Of a stretch of DNA of 64,000 bases, positions 18,672 through 29,079 are shown piece after piece (positions within the stretch are counted from its first letter, which is position 1; every line of letters starts with the position of its first letter). The notes below the pieces were generated by a model. It did not search any database. It saw only the letters and a program-made list of their open reading frames with translations, and was not told the origin of the DNA. The DNA lies in the NCBI RefSeq assembly GCF_029689945.1, contig NZ_CP121451.1, positions 3,100,001 to 3,164,000 on the forward strand, read 5' to 3'. Made by a program: the position numbers and the translations under genes. The stretch is from Paenibacillus amylolyticus. Its GTDB lineage: Bacteria > Bacillota > Bacilli > Paenibacillales > Paenibacillaceae.

Positions 18672-19115
18672 ATGAATCTTAGCGAACGATTGAACGAAGA
18701 TATGAAGCAAGCGATGAAGAGTAAGGACAAGTTCAGACTCTCCAACATTCGGTTGATTCGTTCGACGATCAAGAATCTTGAAATAGATTTGAAAAGAGAT
18801 TTGGATGACAACGAAGTGCTTGATATTCTGAGTCGTGAAATCAAACAGCGCAAAGATGCCCTCCAAGAATTTGACAAAGCGGGCCGTGAGGACCTCGCGG
18901 CAAATGCAAAAGCGGAAATTGAAGTACTCATCCAGTACCTTCCCGCACAACTTTCCGAAGAAGAAATTAAAGTTATTGTACAGCAGACCATCCAGGAAAC
19001 CGGTGCTTCTTCGAAAGCCGAGATGGGGAAAGTTATGGCGGCCCTTATGCCGAAAGTCAAAGGCAAAGCGGACGGCAAACTGGTGAATCAAGCAGTTCAA
19101 CAATTTCTGCAATAA
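18672..19115 (+). CDS. yqeY: GatB/YqeY domain-containing protein
   Basis: A 147-residue YqeY protein. It begins with MNLSERLNEDMKQAMKSKD and ends with a helical tail related to the tRNA-contacting domain of GatB, the amidotransferase subunit. Its function is not established; a role in tRNA-dependent amidation or translation quality is suggested only by the fold. AGGAGG lies just before the ATG. It is cotranscribed with rpsU, and a strong terminator follows at 19135. Confidence 0.93.
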   Translation: MNLSERLNEDMKQAMKSKDKFRLSNIRLIRSTIKNLEIDLKRDLDDNEVLDILSREIKQRKDALQEFDKAGREDLAANAKAEIEVLIQYLPAQLSEEEIKVIVQQTIQETGASSKAEMGKVMAALMPKVKGKADGKLVNQAVQQFLQ

Positions 19116-19134
19116 AGCATAAAGCAAATCAATA

Positions 19135-19166
19135 AACACCTTCTGACTTGTCAGAAGGTGTTTTTT
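19135..19166 (+). terminator. Rho-independent terminator after yqeY
   Basis: AACACCTTCTGA pairs perfectly with TCAGAAGGTGTT around a CTTG loop, followed by T residues. Confidence 0.9.
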
Positions 19167-19367
19167 CCATTTAAATTAGAAGAGATGCTGCCCTTGGGAA
19201 AGTGGAGTTTCTTTATAATGGTTAATATATATGATTATGGTTTTATTTTCTTGCAATTGATCAAGTTTTCAAATATAATTTTAAGATTTTGAAACGAAAT
19301 GTTGCATTGCACGTAATAAATACCATAAGCTGGACAGTATAACATTAATGGAAAAGGGGGGACTATT

Positions 19368-20728
19368 GTGAAGGGAAAGCGCCGGAAGAAGCTTACGGGG
19401 CCACTGATGCTCTTAATGCTGCTGACGCTGCTGCTTCCTGTCTGGATTGGATCACCGTCAGCGCATGCAGCTGAGAAGAGTGGTGCCGTATATATTATTC
19501 CGGTTGATAAACCAATCGAGCAGGGACTTGGCAAGTTCATGGAACGTGGATTCAAGGAAGCGGAAAAGATGAACGCTGGCTTGATCGTTCTTGATATCAA
19601 TACGCCGGGAGGCCGTGTCGACACTGCGGAAGCGTTGGGTACCCTGATCAAGGACAGCCCGATTGAGACTGTTGCATTTGTCCGTGGAGATGCTGCTTCA
19701 GCCGGAAGTTTTCTGGCTCTGAATGCAGATAAGATCGTAATGTCACCAGGCAGTATGATTGGTGCGGCAGCTATGGTCGACAGTACGGGTAAACATGTTG
19801 ATGATCCGAAGCTTGTTGCATTCTGGAAAAGCAAGATGCAGGGAGCAGCCGAAATCAGTGGTCGTGATGGCAACATCGCAGCTGGAATGACGGATGTTAA
19901 CATTGTTGTTGAAATGCCAGAGATCAATAAAACCAAGCAAAAAGGTGAAATTATTGCTCTCTCGGCTGAAGAAGCGCTGAAAGTTGGTTATGCTGACCAC
20001 ATCAGCAATACCCCGGAAGAAGCGGCAGCTTGGCTTGGTTACAGTCAGGATGACGTGTTTAAGGTAGAACGTACGACAGCGGAGAATATTTCATCGTTTC
20101 TTACCAATCCGGTTGTCATGACAGTACTATTATTCTTGGGAATTGCGGGTGTGATCATTGAATTGATTGTTCCTGGTTTTGGAGTTCCTGGTATTGTGGG
20201 TATCGTGTGTTTCGTATTGTATTTCTCGGGTAATTACATTGCGGGATTTGCCGGAGCAGAAACATGGGTGCTATTTACCGTCGGACTCATTATGATGATT
20301 CTGGAGATGTTTATTCCGAGCTTTGGTATTCTGGGAATTTTGGGTTCGATTGCACTTGTGGCCGGTGTTGTAAGGGCTGTGATGATACGAGTGATGCTTT
20401 TGTATCCCTGGGTATCGCCTTTGGAGCAGCGCTGGTGGTCATTGCGATTATCTCAATCATCTTTAAGGATCGAGGAATCTGGAATCGGTTCATACTGAGT
20501 GACAGCATGTCTGCGGATCGGGGTTATTCATCAGCTACAGAACGTAAAGAGCTGATTGGCCTGCAAGGGATCAGTCTGACACCGCTTCGTCCTTCGGGTA
20601 CAGCGATGTTTGAAGGGGAACGAATTGACGTTGTGACCGACGGAGATTTTATACCCATCGATACACCCATTATTGTGATTAAAGCGGAAGGTACCCGGAT
20701 TGTGGTTCAGCAAGCTTTGCCGGTGTAA
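19368..20728 (+). CDS. nfeD: NfeD family membrane serine protease-like protein (YqeZ), one frameshift
   Basis: A long NfeD (stomatin operon partner) protein. It has an N-terminal signal peptide ending near SPSAHAAEKS and a ClpP/SppA-like protease domain. DINTPGGRVDTAEALG and the probable nucleophile serine in GDAASAGSFLAL are visible, with MSPGSMIGAA following. A membrane domain of several helices and a C-terminal OB-fold (GLQGISLTPLRPSGTAMFEG) complete it. One base is missing near 20376-20380, between GVVRA and DDTSDAFVSLG. The repaired length is about 453 residues. It starts at GTG 19368 after AAAAGGGGGG. With floA it forms the conserved microdomain operon. Confidence 0.92.
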
Positions 20729-20739
20729 CTCGCTTTATG

Positions 20740-20763
20740 GCCGAAGCGGAATAACGCTTCGGC
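20740..20763 (+). other. Perfect stem-loop between nfeD and floA
   Basis: GCCGAAGCG and CGCTTCGGC form a nine-pair stem with a GAATAA loop, 11 bases after the nfeD stop. No T run follows, so it is more likely an RNA processing or stability element, or a partial attenuator, than a full terminator. Confidence 0.6.
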
Positions 20764-20893
20764 AATGTACATAACCACTTAAGCTGAAGCTGCCAGCGAG
20801 GTGGTGCATTACTTTTCATTGAGCAGCGCACTCATGTCTGACTTCTTTGACTGCGTTATCAAAATTCAATTTGCAAATGGAGGAAATTAAACA

Positions 20894-21904
20894 ATGGACG
20901 CATCTATGATTACGATTTTGCTCATTGCGGTAGTAGGTATTATCGTATTGAGCGTATTCTTCAGCTTTTTCCCGGTTATGCTCTGGGTTTCCGCAATTGC
21001 ATCCGGTGTACGCGTAAGTATTATCACACTGGTGGCGATGAGACTGAGACGTGTAACGCCTAGCCGTATCGTGAATCCAATGATCAAAGCAACCAAAGCG
21101 GGTCTCAAACTTTCCATGAACCAACTGGAAAGTCACTTCCTTGCCGGTGGTAACGTTGACCGTGTTGTAAACGCTCTGATTGCTGCACAACGTGCAAACA
21201 TTCCACTCGAATTTGAACGTGCTGCTGCGATTGACCTCGCAGGTCGTGACGTATTGCAAGCCGTACAAATGAGCGTTAACCCACGTGTTATCGAAACACC
21301 AATTGTCTCTGCGGTAGCCAAAGATGGTATCGAAGTTAAAGTTAGAGCGCGGGTTACGGTTCGTGCGAATATTGACCGTCTCGTCGGTGGTGCTGGTGAA
21401 GAAACGATCATCGCCCGTGTCGGTGAAGGTATCGTAAGTACGAACGGTTCCTCCAATTCTCACAAAGACGTCCTGGAAAATCCGGATCTCATCTCACGTA
21501 CGGTATTGTCCAAAGGTCTGGATGCAGGTACTGCTTTTGAAATCCTGTCCATTGATATTGCGGACGTTGATGTAGGTAAGAACATCGGTGCCTTCTTGCA
21601 AACAGAGCAGGCAGAGGCTGATAAACGAATTGCTCAGGCAAAAGCCGAAGAGCGTCGTGCAATGGCGGTAGCGCAAGAGCAAGAGATGAAAGCTCGCGTA
21701 GTGGAAATGAGAGCGCGCGTTGTTGAATCCGAATCCCAAGTACCTTTGGCTATGTCCGAAGCCCTGCGTAGTGGCAAGATCGGTGTCATGGATTACATGA
21801 ACCTGAAGAATATTGAAGCAGATACTCAAATGCGTAACACATTGGGAAAACCTGGTGAAGGTTCAAATTCCAACGATCAGGGTGATTCCAAAAACGGAAG
21901 ATAG
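20894..21904 (+). CDS. floA: Flotillin-like protein FloA
   Basis: FloA organises functional membrane microdomains in Bacillales. The 336 residues start with a membrane-inserting hydrophobic segment (about residues 6-30). The SPFH/PHB domain follows ([20 protein letters not shown] to the [20 protein letters not shown] region). A Glu/Ala/Lys-rich helical flotillin stalk ([20 protein letters not shown]) and a short polar tail complete it. The ATG at 20894 is preceded by GGAGG. The gene follows nfeD, whose product usually acts with the SPFH partner. Confidence 0.95.
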   Translation: MDASMITILLIAVVGIIVLSVFFSFFPVMLWVSAIASGVRVSIITLVAMRLRRVTPSRIVNPMIKATKAGLKLSMNQLESHFLAGGNVDRVVNALIAAQRANIPLEFERAAAIDLAGRDVLQAVQMSVNPRVIETPIVSAVAKDGIEVKVRARVTVRANIDRLVGGAGEETIIARVGEGIVSTNGSSNSHKDVLENPDLISRTVLSKGLDAGTAFEILSIDIADVDVGKNIGAFLQTEQAEADKRIAQAKAEERRAMAVAQEQEMKARVVEMRARVVESESQVPLAMSEALRSGKIGVMDYMNLKNIEADTQMRNTLGKPGEGSNSNDQGDSKNGR

Positions 21905-21917
21905 GCGGTGAGTGCAT

Positions 21918-22516
21918 ATGGGCCTATTTGAATGGATTTTTAATAATCTGTATATCGTGGCCGTCATCGGTTTTGCGCTCTTCTCTTTCTTGGGGAAGGC
22001 TGCAAAATCGGCTGATCCAAAAAGCGTCCTGCCAACGGGATGCCCACATTTGGAGGCAACGGTGATTCAGGCCGGGATGAACGCTCAAGAGGGGATTCAC
22101 CTCCGCAGCAGACGTCTGGACCTGTAGATCCCCGCTATGATGAACAGTATGACGATCGGTATGATGACGAGCAATATAAGAATCAGTACGATCAACCGTA
22201 TTCGGAGCCTGCTGCATCTTCTCGCCCTGCCAATGACTACAGAAGTGAGGGCACGATGAGTGCCATGGAAAATTCACTTGAAGAACAGATGAGAGGCATG
22301 GAAGAACAGCAGCGTTTGATCGAAGAACGCTTGAATCGCATCTCTTCTGCGAATCGGCCAGTTGTGTCTGATTCCGGTTGGAGTGATTCCAGCACGGATG
22401 AATCGGGAGCATCAACTCGGCTTCGTCCAGCGGACATTCGCACAGGTGTATTATGGGCAGAAGTACTGGGTTCCCCGCGTTCCAAGCAACCGTTTGGCAC
22501 AAGAGGGAAACTGTAA
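21918..22516 (+). CDS. Membrane-anchored acidic protein of unknown function, third gene of the nfeD-floA cluster, one frameshift
   Basis: I do not recognise this protein. It occupies the yqfB place after floA. An N-terminal hydrophobic anchor (about residues 3-24, FEWIFNNLYIVAVIGFALFS) is followed by a soluble tail. That tail has Tyr/Asp/Gln repeats (DPRYDEQYDDRYDDEQYKNQ), a helical EEQMRGMEEQQRLIEERLNR segment and a conserved-looking end, DIRTGVLWAEVLGSPRSKQP. The frame breaks in an A run at 22019-22023, which needs one more A to give ADPKKRPANGMPTFGG. The repaired length is 199 residues. I prefer ATG 21918, seven bases after GGCGG, to GTG 21912. A role at FloA microdomains is suggested only by position. 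Confidence 0.75.
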
Positions 22517-22542
22517 ACAAGTTAGGCTATTGGACGGAATTA

Positions 22543-22587
22543 GAGCCGTCTCTGGTGAGCATGAAGCCGCCGGAGACGGCTCTTTTT
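22543..22587 (+). terminator. Rho-independent terminator of the nfeD-floA cluster
   Basis: GAGCCGTCTC pairs perfectly with GAGACGGCTC across a 20-base loop, followed by TTTTT. Confidence 0.85.
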
Positions 22588-22695
22588 GTGTTCTATCCTT
22601 TTTTCTCAATATTCGTCCCTAACACGCCCCGGAATTTTCATAAATTCATGAATCTGCGCATAAGTTGAACTGTAGAGGAAGGGGAAGACCTTCGA

Positions 22696-22989
22696 ATGAC
22701 CCGGATCAGCCGCAAGCTGCGCAGATGGACGAGTGAAGTGTTGGATCTGCCGCAGGATGTGCTTTATGATATGCCACGGTTAACCCTGATCGGCAGTAAG
22801 CAATTGTATATAGAGAATCATCGCGGTGTCATCCATTTCACCCCGGATCGCATCGTATTGGCTCTTTCCCAAGGCCAGTTGGAGATCAAAGGAACAGCCT
22901 TGGTGATCCGTAACATTTTGCCGGATGAAGTAGCAGTTGAAGGAACGATTCTGGATATTCATATGAATGGAGTGGAGGGGAACGGATGA
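22696..22989 (+). CDS. yqfC: Sporulation protein YqfC
   Basis: A 97-residue YqfC-family protein (RKLRRWTSEVLDLPQDVLYD, then MPRLTLIGSKQLYIENHRG). In B. subtilis it is made in the mother cell under sigma-E and works together with YqfD; the mechanism is unknown. GAGGAAGGGG precedes the ATG. The end overlaps the yqfD start by four bases, so the two are coupled. Confidence 0.92.
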   Translation: MTRISRKLRRWTSEVLDLPQDVLYDMPRLTLIGSKQLYIENHRGVIHFTPDRIVLALSQGQLEIKGTALVIRNILPDEVAVEGTILDIHMNGVEGNG

Positions 22990-24177
22990 AGCAGCCCAGT
23001 CTGTATAAACTGCGGGGAGCAGTCCGAATCAGGGTCACTGGGGGAGACATTGAAACTTTGATCAACACGGTGGCAGAGCAGGGACTGGAAGTGTGGAACC
23101 TGCGTGCTCACGATGGACGCGTGGCAGAGATGAACATTCTGCTGCCGCATTTTTTCAGGTTGCGTCCTGTGTTGAAGCGGACAGGCTGCAGGGTGAAAGT
23201 GATCCATCGCAGCGGTTTCCCTTTTTTTGCAGCTCAACTATTACGCAGGAAGTTCTTTCTTGGAGGAATGCTGTTTTTTGTGGCAGCTTTGTTTGCGTTA
23301 TCGTCCATGGTATGGGATGTGGAGGTCAAGGGGAACACCACTATTCCTACGGACGAGGTACTCGCAGCAGCGAAGAAAGAGGGGATATATCCTTTCCAAT
23401 GGGTGTTTCGCTTGCCGAGCCAAGACAAGCTCTCCAGACAGCTTGCACTCGCTCTGCCAGATGTAACCTGGATTGGCGTGAGCAAGAGGGGACAACCATT
23501 ACCATTCAGGTTGTGGAATCGGCGCAACCCAAGCGCGAGCCGTTACTGAATCCCAGACATCTGATCAGCAAGTCCGATGCTGTGGTCACTCAAATCTATG
23601 CGGAGCAGGGGCGCCCTGTTGTTCAGAAGGACATGCGTGTCAAAAAGGGCCAGGTATTAATCTCGGGCATTCTCGGGGATGAGGAGAATACCAAAACCAT
23701 CGTAGCCAAAGGCGAAGTTCGTGGTCTGGTATGGCGTGAGTATCAGGTAGAGGTCCCGCTGGTGCAAAAACATAACACAATGACAGGTGAGAGCAAAGAA
23801 CGCTTTTACATGGTACTGGGGAAATGGGCGATCCAATTGTGGGGGTACGGAAATACACCATTCAGTTCATTTGATACGGAGAGTAGTCATAGACCAATGA
23901 CTTGGCGATCTTTCACACTTCCCATGGGCTGGCTGACGGAAAAGACCTGGAGACCCGAGTACATGAGGAACAACAGACGACAGAATGGGCCAGAACGAAA
24001 GGATTGGAAGGAGCAAGGAACGATATTATCGCCAAAAATGGCAAAGGAACGAAAATTATAAGTGAAAAAATTTTGCATGAGAAGAAAGAGAATGGTAAAG
24101 TTTATATGAAAGTCTTATTTGAAGTAGAAGAAAGCATTGCGGAGGAACTTCCGCTAGTCCATAGTCAAGGAGAATGA
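22986..24177 (+). CDS. yqfD: Sporulation protein YqfD, two frameshifts
   Basis: YqfD is a mother-cell sporulation membrane protein. The N-terminal part has a soluble domain and a membrane segment (FFLGGMLFFVAALFALSSMV). A POTRA-like region follows (VWDVEVKGNTTIPTDEVLAA) before the large C-terminal domain. The frame breaks at 23484-23485, where AA should be AAA to give GVSKEGTTITIQVVES. It breaks again at 23940-23943, where four A should be five to give LTEKDLETRVHEEQQ. Repaired, it has 397 residues, as in B. subtilis. It sits between yqfC and phoH in the conserved order. Confidence 0.92.
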
Positions 24178-24183
24178 GGATAT

Positions 24184-25155
24184 TTGTCAGAGCAAACACG
24201 CAGCATACAAATCTCCCTCCAGAGTGCGGGAGAGGGGCAATCTCTTTTTGGACCCCAAGATACTTTTCTTAAACTGATTGAATCCGAGATTCCCGCCCAG
24301 ATTGCATCCCGTGAAGCGGAGATTGTGATTTTCGGCAACGTAAAGCAAGTGGAATCGCTTGAACAATTATTTGATGTGTTACTGCAATTGATACGCAACG
24401 GATATGTGTTAACCGAAAGAGATGTGAAGTATGCGATTGAACTTGCCAAGGATATGCGGGCAGACCAGCTATTGGATCTGTTCAAGGGCGAGATTACGAC
24501 GACTTACCGAGGTAAACCCATCCGTGTTAAAACCATTGGACAGAAGCACTATGTAACTACAATTAAAAAACGTGATATTGTATTTGGCATTGGTCCTGCC
24601 GGTACGGGGAAAACCTACCTTGCTGTTGTATTGGCTGTTGCCGCAATTAAAGAAGGCAGTGTCAAACGCATTGTGCTTACGCGGCCTGCTGTTGAAGCAG
24701 GAGAAAGTCTTGGGTTTTTGCCAGGTGACCTTCAGGAAAAGGTAGACCCGTATCTGCGACCGCTGTACGATGCCCTGTATGACGTTATGGGACAAGAACA
24801 GACCGCGAAGGCACTGGAGCGAGGATTAATCGAAATTGCACCACTCGCCTATATGCGGGGGCGTACCTTGGATGACTCGTTCATCATTCTCGATGAAGCA
24901 CAGAACACCACGCCGGAACAGATGAAGATGTTTCTGACCCGTCTTGGTTTTGGCTCCAAAATGGTCATCACCGGTGACGTGACACAGATTGATTTACCGC
25001 GTGGCAAGAAGTCCGGGCTTGTGGAAGCGAATACGATCTTGAACGAAGTTGAAGAGATTGGATTTGTGCATTTTGCCGAACAAGATGTTGTGCGGCATTC
25101 CCTCGTCCAGAAAATTATCGTGGCTTACAACCACGCCGCAGAAAATCAAGCATAG
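24184..25155 (+). CDS. phoH: PhoH family ATPase (YqfE type)
   Basis: A 323-residue PhoH-like P-loop ATPase. Walker A is FGIGPAGTGKTYLAV and Walker B is FIILDEAQNTTPEQMKMFL. The conserved TRPAVEAGESLGFLPGDLQEK and ITGDVTQIDLPRGKKSGLVE are present. A KH-like N-terminal segment precedes the ATPase. The role is uncertain, probably RNA-related because ybeY is nearby and the family is linked to RNA processing. The start is TTG 24184, shortly after AAGGAGAATGAGG at the end of yqfD. Confidence 0.93.
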   Translation: MSEQTRSIQISLQSAGEGQSLFGPQDTFLKLIESEIPAQIASREAEIVIFGNVKQVESLEQLFDVLLQLIRNGYVLTERDVKYAIELAKDMRADQLLDLFKGEITTTYRGKPIRVKTIGQKHYVTTIKKRDIVFGIGPAGTGKTYLAVVLAVAAIKEGSVKRIVLTRPAVEAGESLGFLPGDLQEKVDPYLRPLYDALYDVMGQEQTAKALERGLIEIAPLAYMRGRTLDDSFIILDEAQNTTPEQMKMFLTRLGFGSKMVITGDVTQIDLPRGKKSGLVEANTILNEVEEIGFVHFAEQDVVRHSLVQKIIVAYNHAAENQA

Positions 25156-25171
25156 AAAGGGATTGTCTAAA

Positions 25172-27420
25172 GTGACCTCGAAGGAACCGTCAAAAGGCAA
25201 ATCTTTTCAGAATAAGGCTACAGGATGGAAGTATAGCGTGTGGGCACGCTATCTTCTGTTTTTGTTTCTGGTGATTCTTTTCTTCGTGAGTCTGGCCTCC
25301 AAACTGCTCCCTGAGCGGTACGATATTCAGGAAGGTACACGAAGTGAAGTAGACATTGCTGCGCCCATGCAGATTCCGAATAACAAGGCCACACTCAAAG
25401 CACAGGAAGAAGCTGCTGAACGGGTACAGCCCATATTTCAGATTGTCCAGTTGCGAAACGAAAATCTGATGACCACCCTGCTTGATCGTGTGGATCGATT
25501 AAATCAGGATGATCAGATTTCAAGTCAGGACAAAATTGATATATATCGGGATGAAATTCCGCAGCGCCAGAAGGACTTTGTGACCAACTATATCAATAAT
25601 AATCGAAAAGCCGGTACATACTCCGAGACGCTGTTGGAAGAGATCAGAAATGTGGTACAGGAGCAAAGCTACCGTATTCCCGAAGAAACCTACATCAAAA
25701 TTTCACGTCTGACATCGGATGATATCCAGGAAATGAAATCAGTTGCCAGGGATATTGTTGCCCGGTTAATGACAGACCAGATCAGTGATGCAACTACTGC
25801 CCGTGCCAAAGTGGCTGAGATGGTGAGTGTCAGCTCTCTTAGTAAGCGTACGCAACGTGAGGTTGTGCAAGAGCTTGCTCGCCTTGTGGTGACGGCTAAT
25901 CGCTTCTACGATGAAGAGGGAACCAAGGAAGCGAAAGTGCAGGCACGTGAGAACACGCAGACCGTCTTTATCAAGCAAGGGGACACCCTGGTTGCCAAAG
26001 GTGAGATGATCACCCCGGAGATGTATGCTTTGCTCGATGAGAATGATTTGTTGAAAAATGAAGTGAACTACTGGCCACAGCTGGGTCTTCTCATGTTTTC
26101 CTGCCTGTTGTCAGCAGCAATACTGATGTATATTCAGCAAAACAGCGGAACGCATTTCAAATATAATAATGCGCAGCTGTTGATGCTTGTTCTCATTTTT
26201 ATTATTACGATTGTGGTTATGCATGTGACGGCGATTATTCAAACCAATGAGAGGTCGTATGTAGGCTTCCTTGCACCTGTTGCAGTAGGGGCGATGTTAA
26301 TTGCGCTGTTGCTGGATACGTCGCTTGCCTTTGTATGTTCAATATTGATCGGTCTGTTGTCCAGCATCATTTTGAACACGCATCAGGGTCAGCTCTTTGA
26401 CTTCGAGCTAGGGTTCTTTGCCGTGGCAGTTTCGTTTGTTGCGATCTTTGCAACTCATCGGGCCAGCCAGCGATCAACGATCCTGAAAGGGGCTATTATG
26501 GTCTGCCTGTTCGGTTCAATAGCCGTCTTCACCCTGGCTTTGATTGACTCGGGAGATTGGAACCGGACCACGACACTGTATGGTGTCGGGTTTGCCTTTG
26601 CGGGTGGCGTGTTAACTGCCATACTGGTCATTGGGCTGATGCCATTTTTCGAAACTTCATTTGGCATTTTGTCAGCGCTCAAACTGGTGGAACTGTCTAA
26701 TCCGAACCATCCGCTTCTGCGCAAGTTGCTTACGGAGACACCAGGTACTTATCATCACAGTGTGATGGTGGGCAATCTTTCCGAAGCTGCGGCTGAAGCC
26801 ATCGGTGCTAACGGATTGCTCTGCCGAGTGGGTTCGTATTATCATGATATTGGCAAGACGAAGCGGCCCATCTATTTATCGAGAATCAGAACAATATGGA
26901 GAATCCGCATGATTCAATTGATCCGAAACTGAGCAAATCCATTATCGTCGCCCATGCGCGTGATGGGGTGGAGATGCAGAATGATTATAAGCTGCCCAGA
27001 CCTATTCGGGATATTGCGGAACAGCATCACGGCACAACGTTTCTCCACTATTTCTATCACAAAGCTTTGCGCCAGGCGGAAGAAGCAGGAGTTGAGCCTG
27101 ATTTCACGGAAGAAGATTTCCGTTACCCCGGGCCGAAGGCTCAGTCCAAGGAATCGGCTATTGTTGGCATTGCCGATAGTGTGGAGGCTGCTGTAAGATC
27201 GTTGCGCAAACCGACCGTGGAGCAAGTGGAGTCCATGATTGAGAAGATTATTAAAGGACGATTGGACGATCATCAATTCAATGATTGTGACCTTACAATG
27301 CGTGAACTGGATATCGTCGCAAGAACCTTGAAGGAAACGGTGATGGGAATCTTCCACTCCAGGATCGAATATCCGGAGGAGATTAAGAAACCCAAGCCGA
27401 CTTCGCCCGAAGCAGGTTAA
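25172..27420 (+). CDS. yqfF: 7TM-HD family phosphohydrolase (YqfF/PgpH type), one frameshift
   Basis: A membrane protein of the 7TM-7TMR_HD group. In relatives such as Listeria PgpH the HD domain hydrolyses cyclic di-AMP. An N-terminal membrane segment is followed by an extracellular domain to about residue 310, several membrane helices, and the HD domain (GTYHHSVMVGNLSEAA, YYHDIGKTKRP, EQHHGTTFLHYFYHKAL). The frame breaks at 26875-26877, where TTT should be TTTT, giving RPIYFIENQNNMENPHDSID. Repaired length is about 749 residues. I chose GTG 25172, nine bases after AAGGGA; a TTG at 25163 is possible but too close to that site. Confidence 0.92.
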
Positions 27421-27454
27421 TTCAATAATATGAGCAGACAGGAGTTATGAAAGA

Positions 27455-27952
27455 ATGAGTCTTAATCTGGCATGGAATAATGAACAACAGGATAAAGAAA
27501 TTACAGAACCGATGATTGCAATGCTGGAACAGTTGCTGAATCTCGCCGGAGAAGCAGAAGGTGTTGCAGACGGGGAAGTGGCTCTGACTTTTGTGAACGA
27601 TGAGCAGATCCATGAGTTGAACCGTGACTATCGCGGTATTGACCGTCCTACGGATGTATTGTCCTTTGCGATGAACGAAACGGTGGATGAAGAACTTGAT
27701 ATTATCTATGAGCTTGACGAAGATGAAGAAATGGAAGAAATGCCGGATGTTCTTGGAGACATCATCATTTCCGTACCACGGACCATCCTGCAAAGTGAAG
27801 AGTATGGACACTCCTTTGAACGTGAACTTGGTTTCCTCTTTGTCCATGGTTTCTTGCACCTGCTCGGATACGACCATCAGGATGAAGCAAGTGAGGCTGA
27901 AATGATGGGCAAACAAGAAGCGGTATTGGCCCAGGCCGGGTTGACACGATAA
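27455..27952 (+). CDS. ybeY: Endoribonuclease YbeY (rRNA maturation)
   Basis: YbeY is a zinc-dependent endoribonuclease involved in 16S rRNA 3'-end maturation and ribosome quality control. The zinc site HGFLHLLGYDH (three histidines spaced H-x3-H-x5-H) is near residue 125. The RGIDRPTDVLSFAMNE motif is also typical. The 165 residues are normal for the family. The ATG follows ACAGGAGTT. The stop codon overlaps the dgkA start (TAATG). Confidence 0.95.
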   Translation: MSLNLAWNNEQQDKEITEPMIAMLEQLLNLAGEAEGVADGEVALTFVNDEQIHELNRDYRGIDRPTDVLSFAMNETVDEELDIIYELDEDEEMEEMPDVLGDIIISVPRTILQSEEYGHSFERELGFLFVHGFLHLLGYDHQDEASEAEMMGKQEAVLAQAGLTR

Positions 27953-28323
27953 TGAAAAGACGCTCCTGGGGTCTGGTATTCCGCAATGCTGCGGAAGGAA
28001 TCGCATATGGGTTGCGGACTCAGCGTAATGTGAGAGTTCACACGGGAGTGGCTGTCTTGATGTGTGTAGCCGGCTTTTTTTTCAGAATCTCAAGAACGGA
28101 TTGGATGTTTGTGCTGACCGCTGTCTTTTTGGTTCTGGTGACTGAATTGATGAACACGGCTGTAGAGGCAGCAGTGGATTTGGCACATCCCCATATCCAT
28201 CCGCTGGCAAAAGCGGCGAAGGATACCGCGGCCGGGGCAGTTCTGCTGGCTGCGGTATTCGCCGTCATCATCGGTTGTATCGTTTTTATTAAGCCGGTGA
28301 TGAGCTGGCTGGGTTTGTACTGA
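27952..28323 (+). CDS. dgkA: Diacylglycerol kinase / undecaprenol kinase (DgkA family)
   Basis: A small trimeric membrane kinase. In Gram-positives it mainly phosphorylates undecaprenol to recycle the lipid carrier for wall synthesis. The 123 residues have three membrane helices. The family signature is present as VTELMNTAVEAAVDLAHP and LAKAAKDTAAGAVLLA, with the catalytic Glu in the first and metal-binding residues in the second. It is translationally coupled to ybeY by overlap. The next gene, cdd, is 300 bases away with a repeat between. Confidence 0.93.
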   Translation: MKRRSWGLVFRNAAEGIAYGLRTQRNVRVHTGVAVLMCVAGFFFRISRTDWMFVLTAVFLVLVTELMNTAVEAAVDLAHPHIHPLAKAAKDTAAGAVLLAAVFAVIIGCIVFIKPVMSWLGLY

Positions 28324-28625
28324 TTTTGTGGTAACTTTGTTTTGATTCGTTTGGTTTGATTTTAATACTACACACGAATATAAAGTTGGATCTTTTTTTA
28401 AGTTGAACTTTTGATTTACACGATAACGTAGAGGCCAGAAATAACTTGTAGAAGCGTAGCGTTCGCCTTTATCCCCGGATTTTAACTTTGTAAAAGTGAA
28501 TCAAAAAATCTGGGGATAACAGCGATCGAAAAGTTATTCTGGACGCGGAGTGGCCAGTGTAAATGATCTTTAGTTGAACTTAACATATAGAGCGCAGCTT
28601 TATATTGCACCCTAAGGGAGAGAAT
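28324..28625. other. About 300-base intergenic region dominated by an 80-base palindromic repeat
   Basis: AT-rich bases follow dgkA, then the repeat at 28451-28530, then the cdd leader. No reading frame is credible and no clear promoter was identified. Confidence 0.5.
28451..28530. repeat. Palindromic intergenic repeat, copy A
   Basis: Left arm GTTCGCCTTTATCCCCGGAT plus TTT and right arm AAAATCTGGGGATAACAGCG plus ATC are imperfect reverse complements of about 23 bases around a variable loop. The same element occurs at 55713-55791 with only a few differences, mostly in the loop. Confidence 0.8.
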
Positions 28626-29042
28626 ATGATGGATAATGGTTTGCTAATGCAAGAAGCAATTAAGGCACGTACGAAGGCGTATACGCCTTACTCCCATTTT
28701 GGTGTAGGTGCGGCTTTGCTTGACAGTGAAGGGCATGTGCATCATGGTTGTAATATTGAGAATGCAGCCTACACCCCAGGCAACTGTGCTGAACGTACAG
28801 CGATGTTCAGTGCCATTGCAGGTGGGCAAAAACCTCGCAGCTTCAAAGCGATTGCCATTGTGGGAGATACGGATGGTCCAATTGCTCCATGTGGTGTATG
28901 TCGTCAGGTGATGTACGAGCTGTGTGAACCCGATATGAAAGTCATCTTGGGGAACATGAAAGGTGATCTGCAAGAGACCACCGTTGCTGAACTGTTACCT
29001 TGGGCTTTTGGGCCTTCTGATCTGAATTCTGCCAAAAAATAA
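28626..29042 (+). CDS. cdd: Cytidine deaminase
   Basis: Cdd deaminates cytidine and deoxycytidine to uridine forms in pyrimidine salvage. The zinc site is complete: NCAERTAMFSAI supplies the Cys and catalytic Glu, PCGVCRQVMYE supplies the other two Cys. YTPYSHFGVGAALL and GCNIENAAYTPGN form the substrate site. I use ATG 28626, just after AAGGGAGAGA, not an upstream TTG at 28605. It gives 138 residues. The gene is followed by era as in B. subtilis. Confidence 0.95.
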   Translation: MMDNGLLMQEAIKARTKAYTPYSHFGVGAALLDSEGHVHHGCNIENAAYTPGNCAERTAMFSAIAGGQKPRSFKAIAIVGDTDGPIAPCGVCRQVMYELCEPDMKVILGNMKGDLQETTVAELLPWAFGPSDLNSAKK

Positions 29043-29079
29043 ACCAATATTCCAGGCCTAGGCGCCTGAGGAGGAACAT

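Noticed and set aside
18417..19139. 240-codon minus-strand frame over rpsU-yqeY
   Set aside because: It spans two real plus-strand genes and a promoter, and its composition is implausible.
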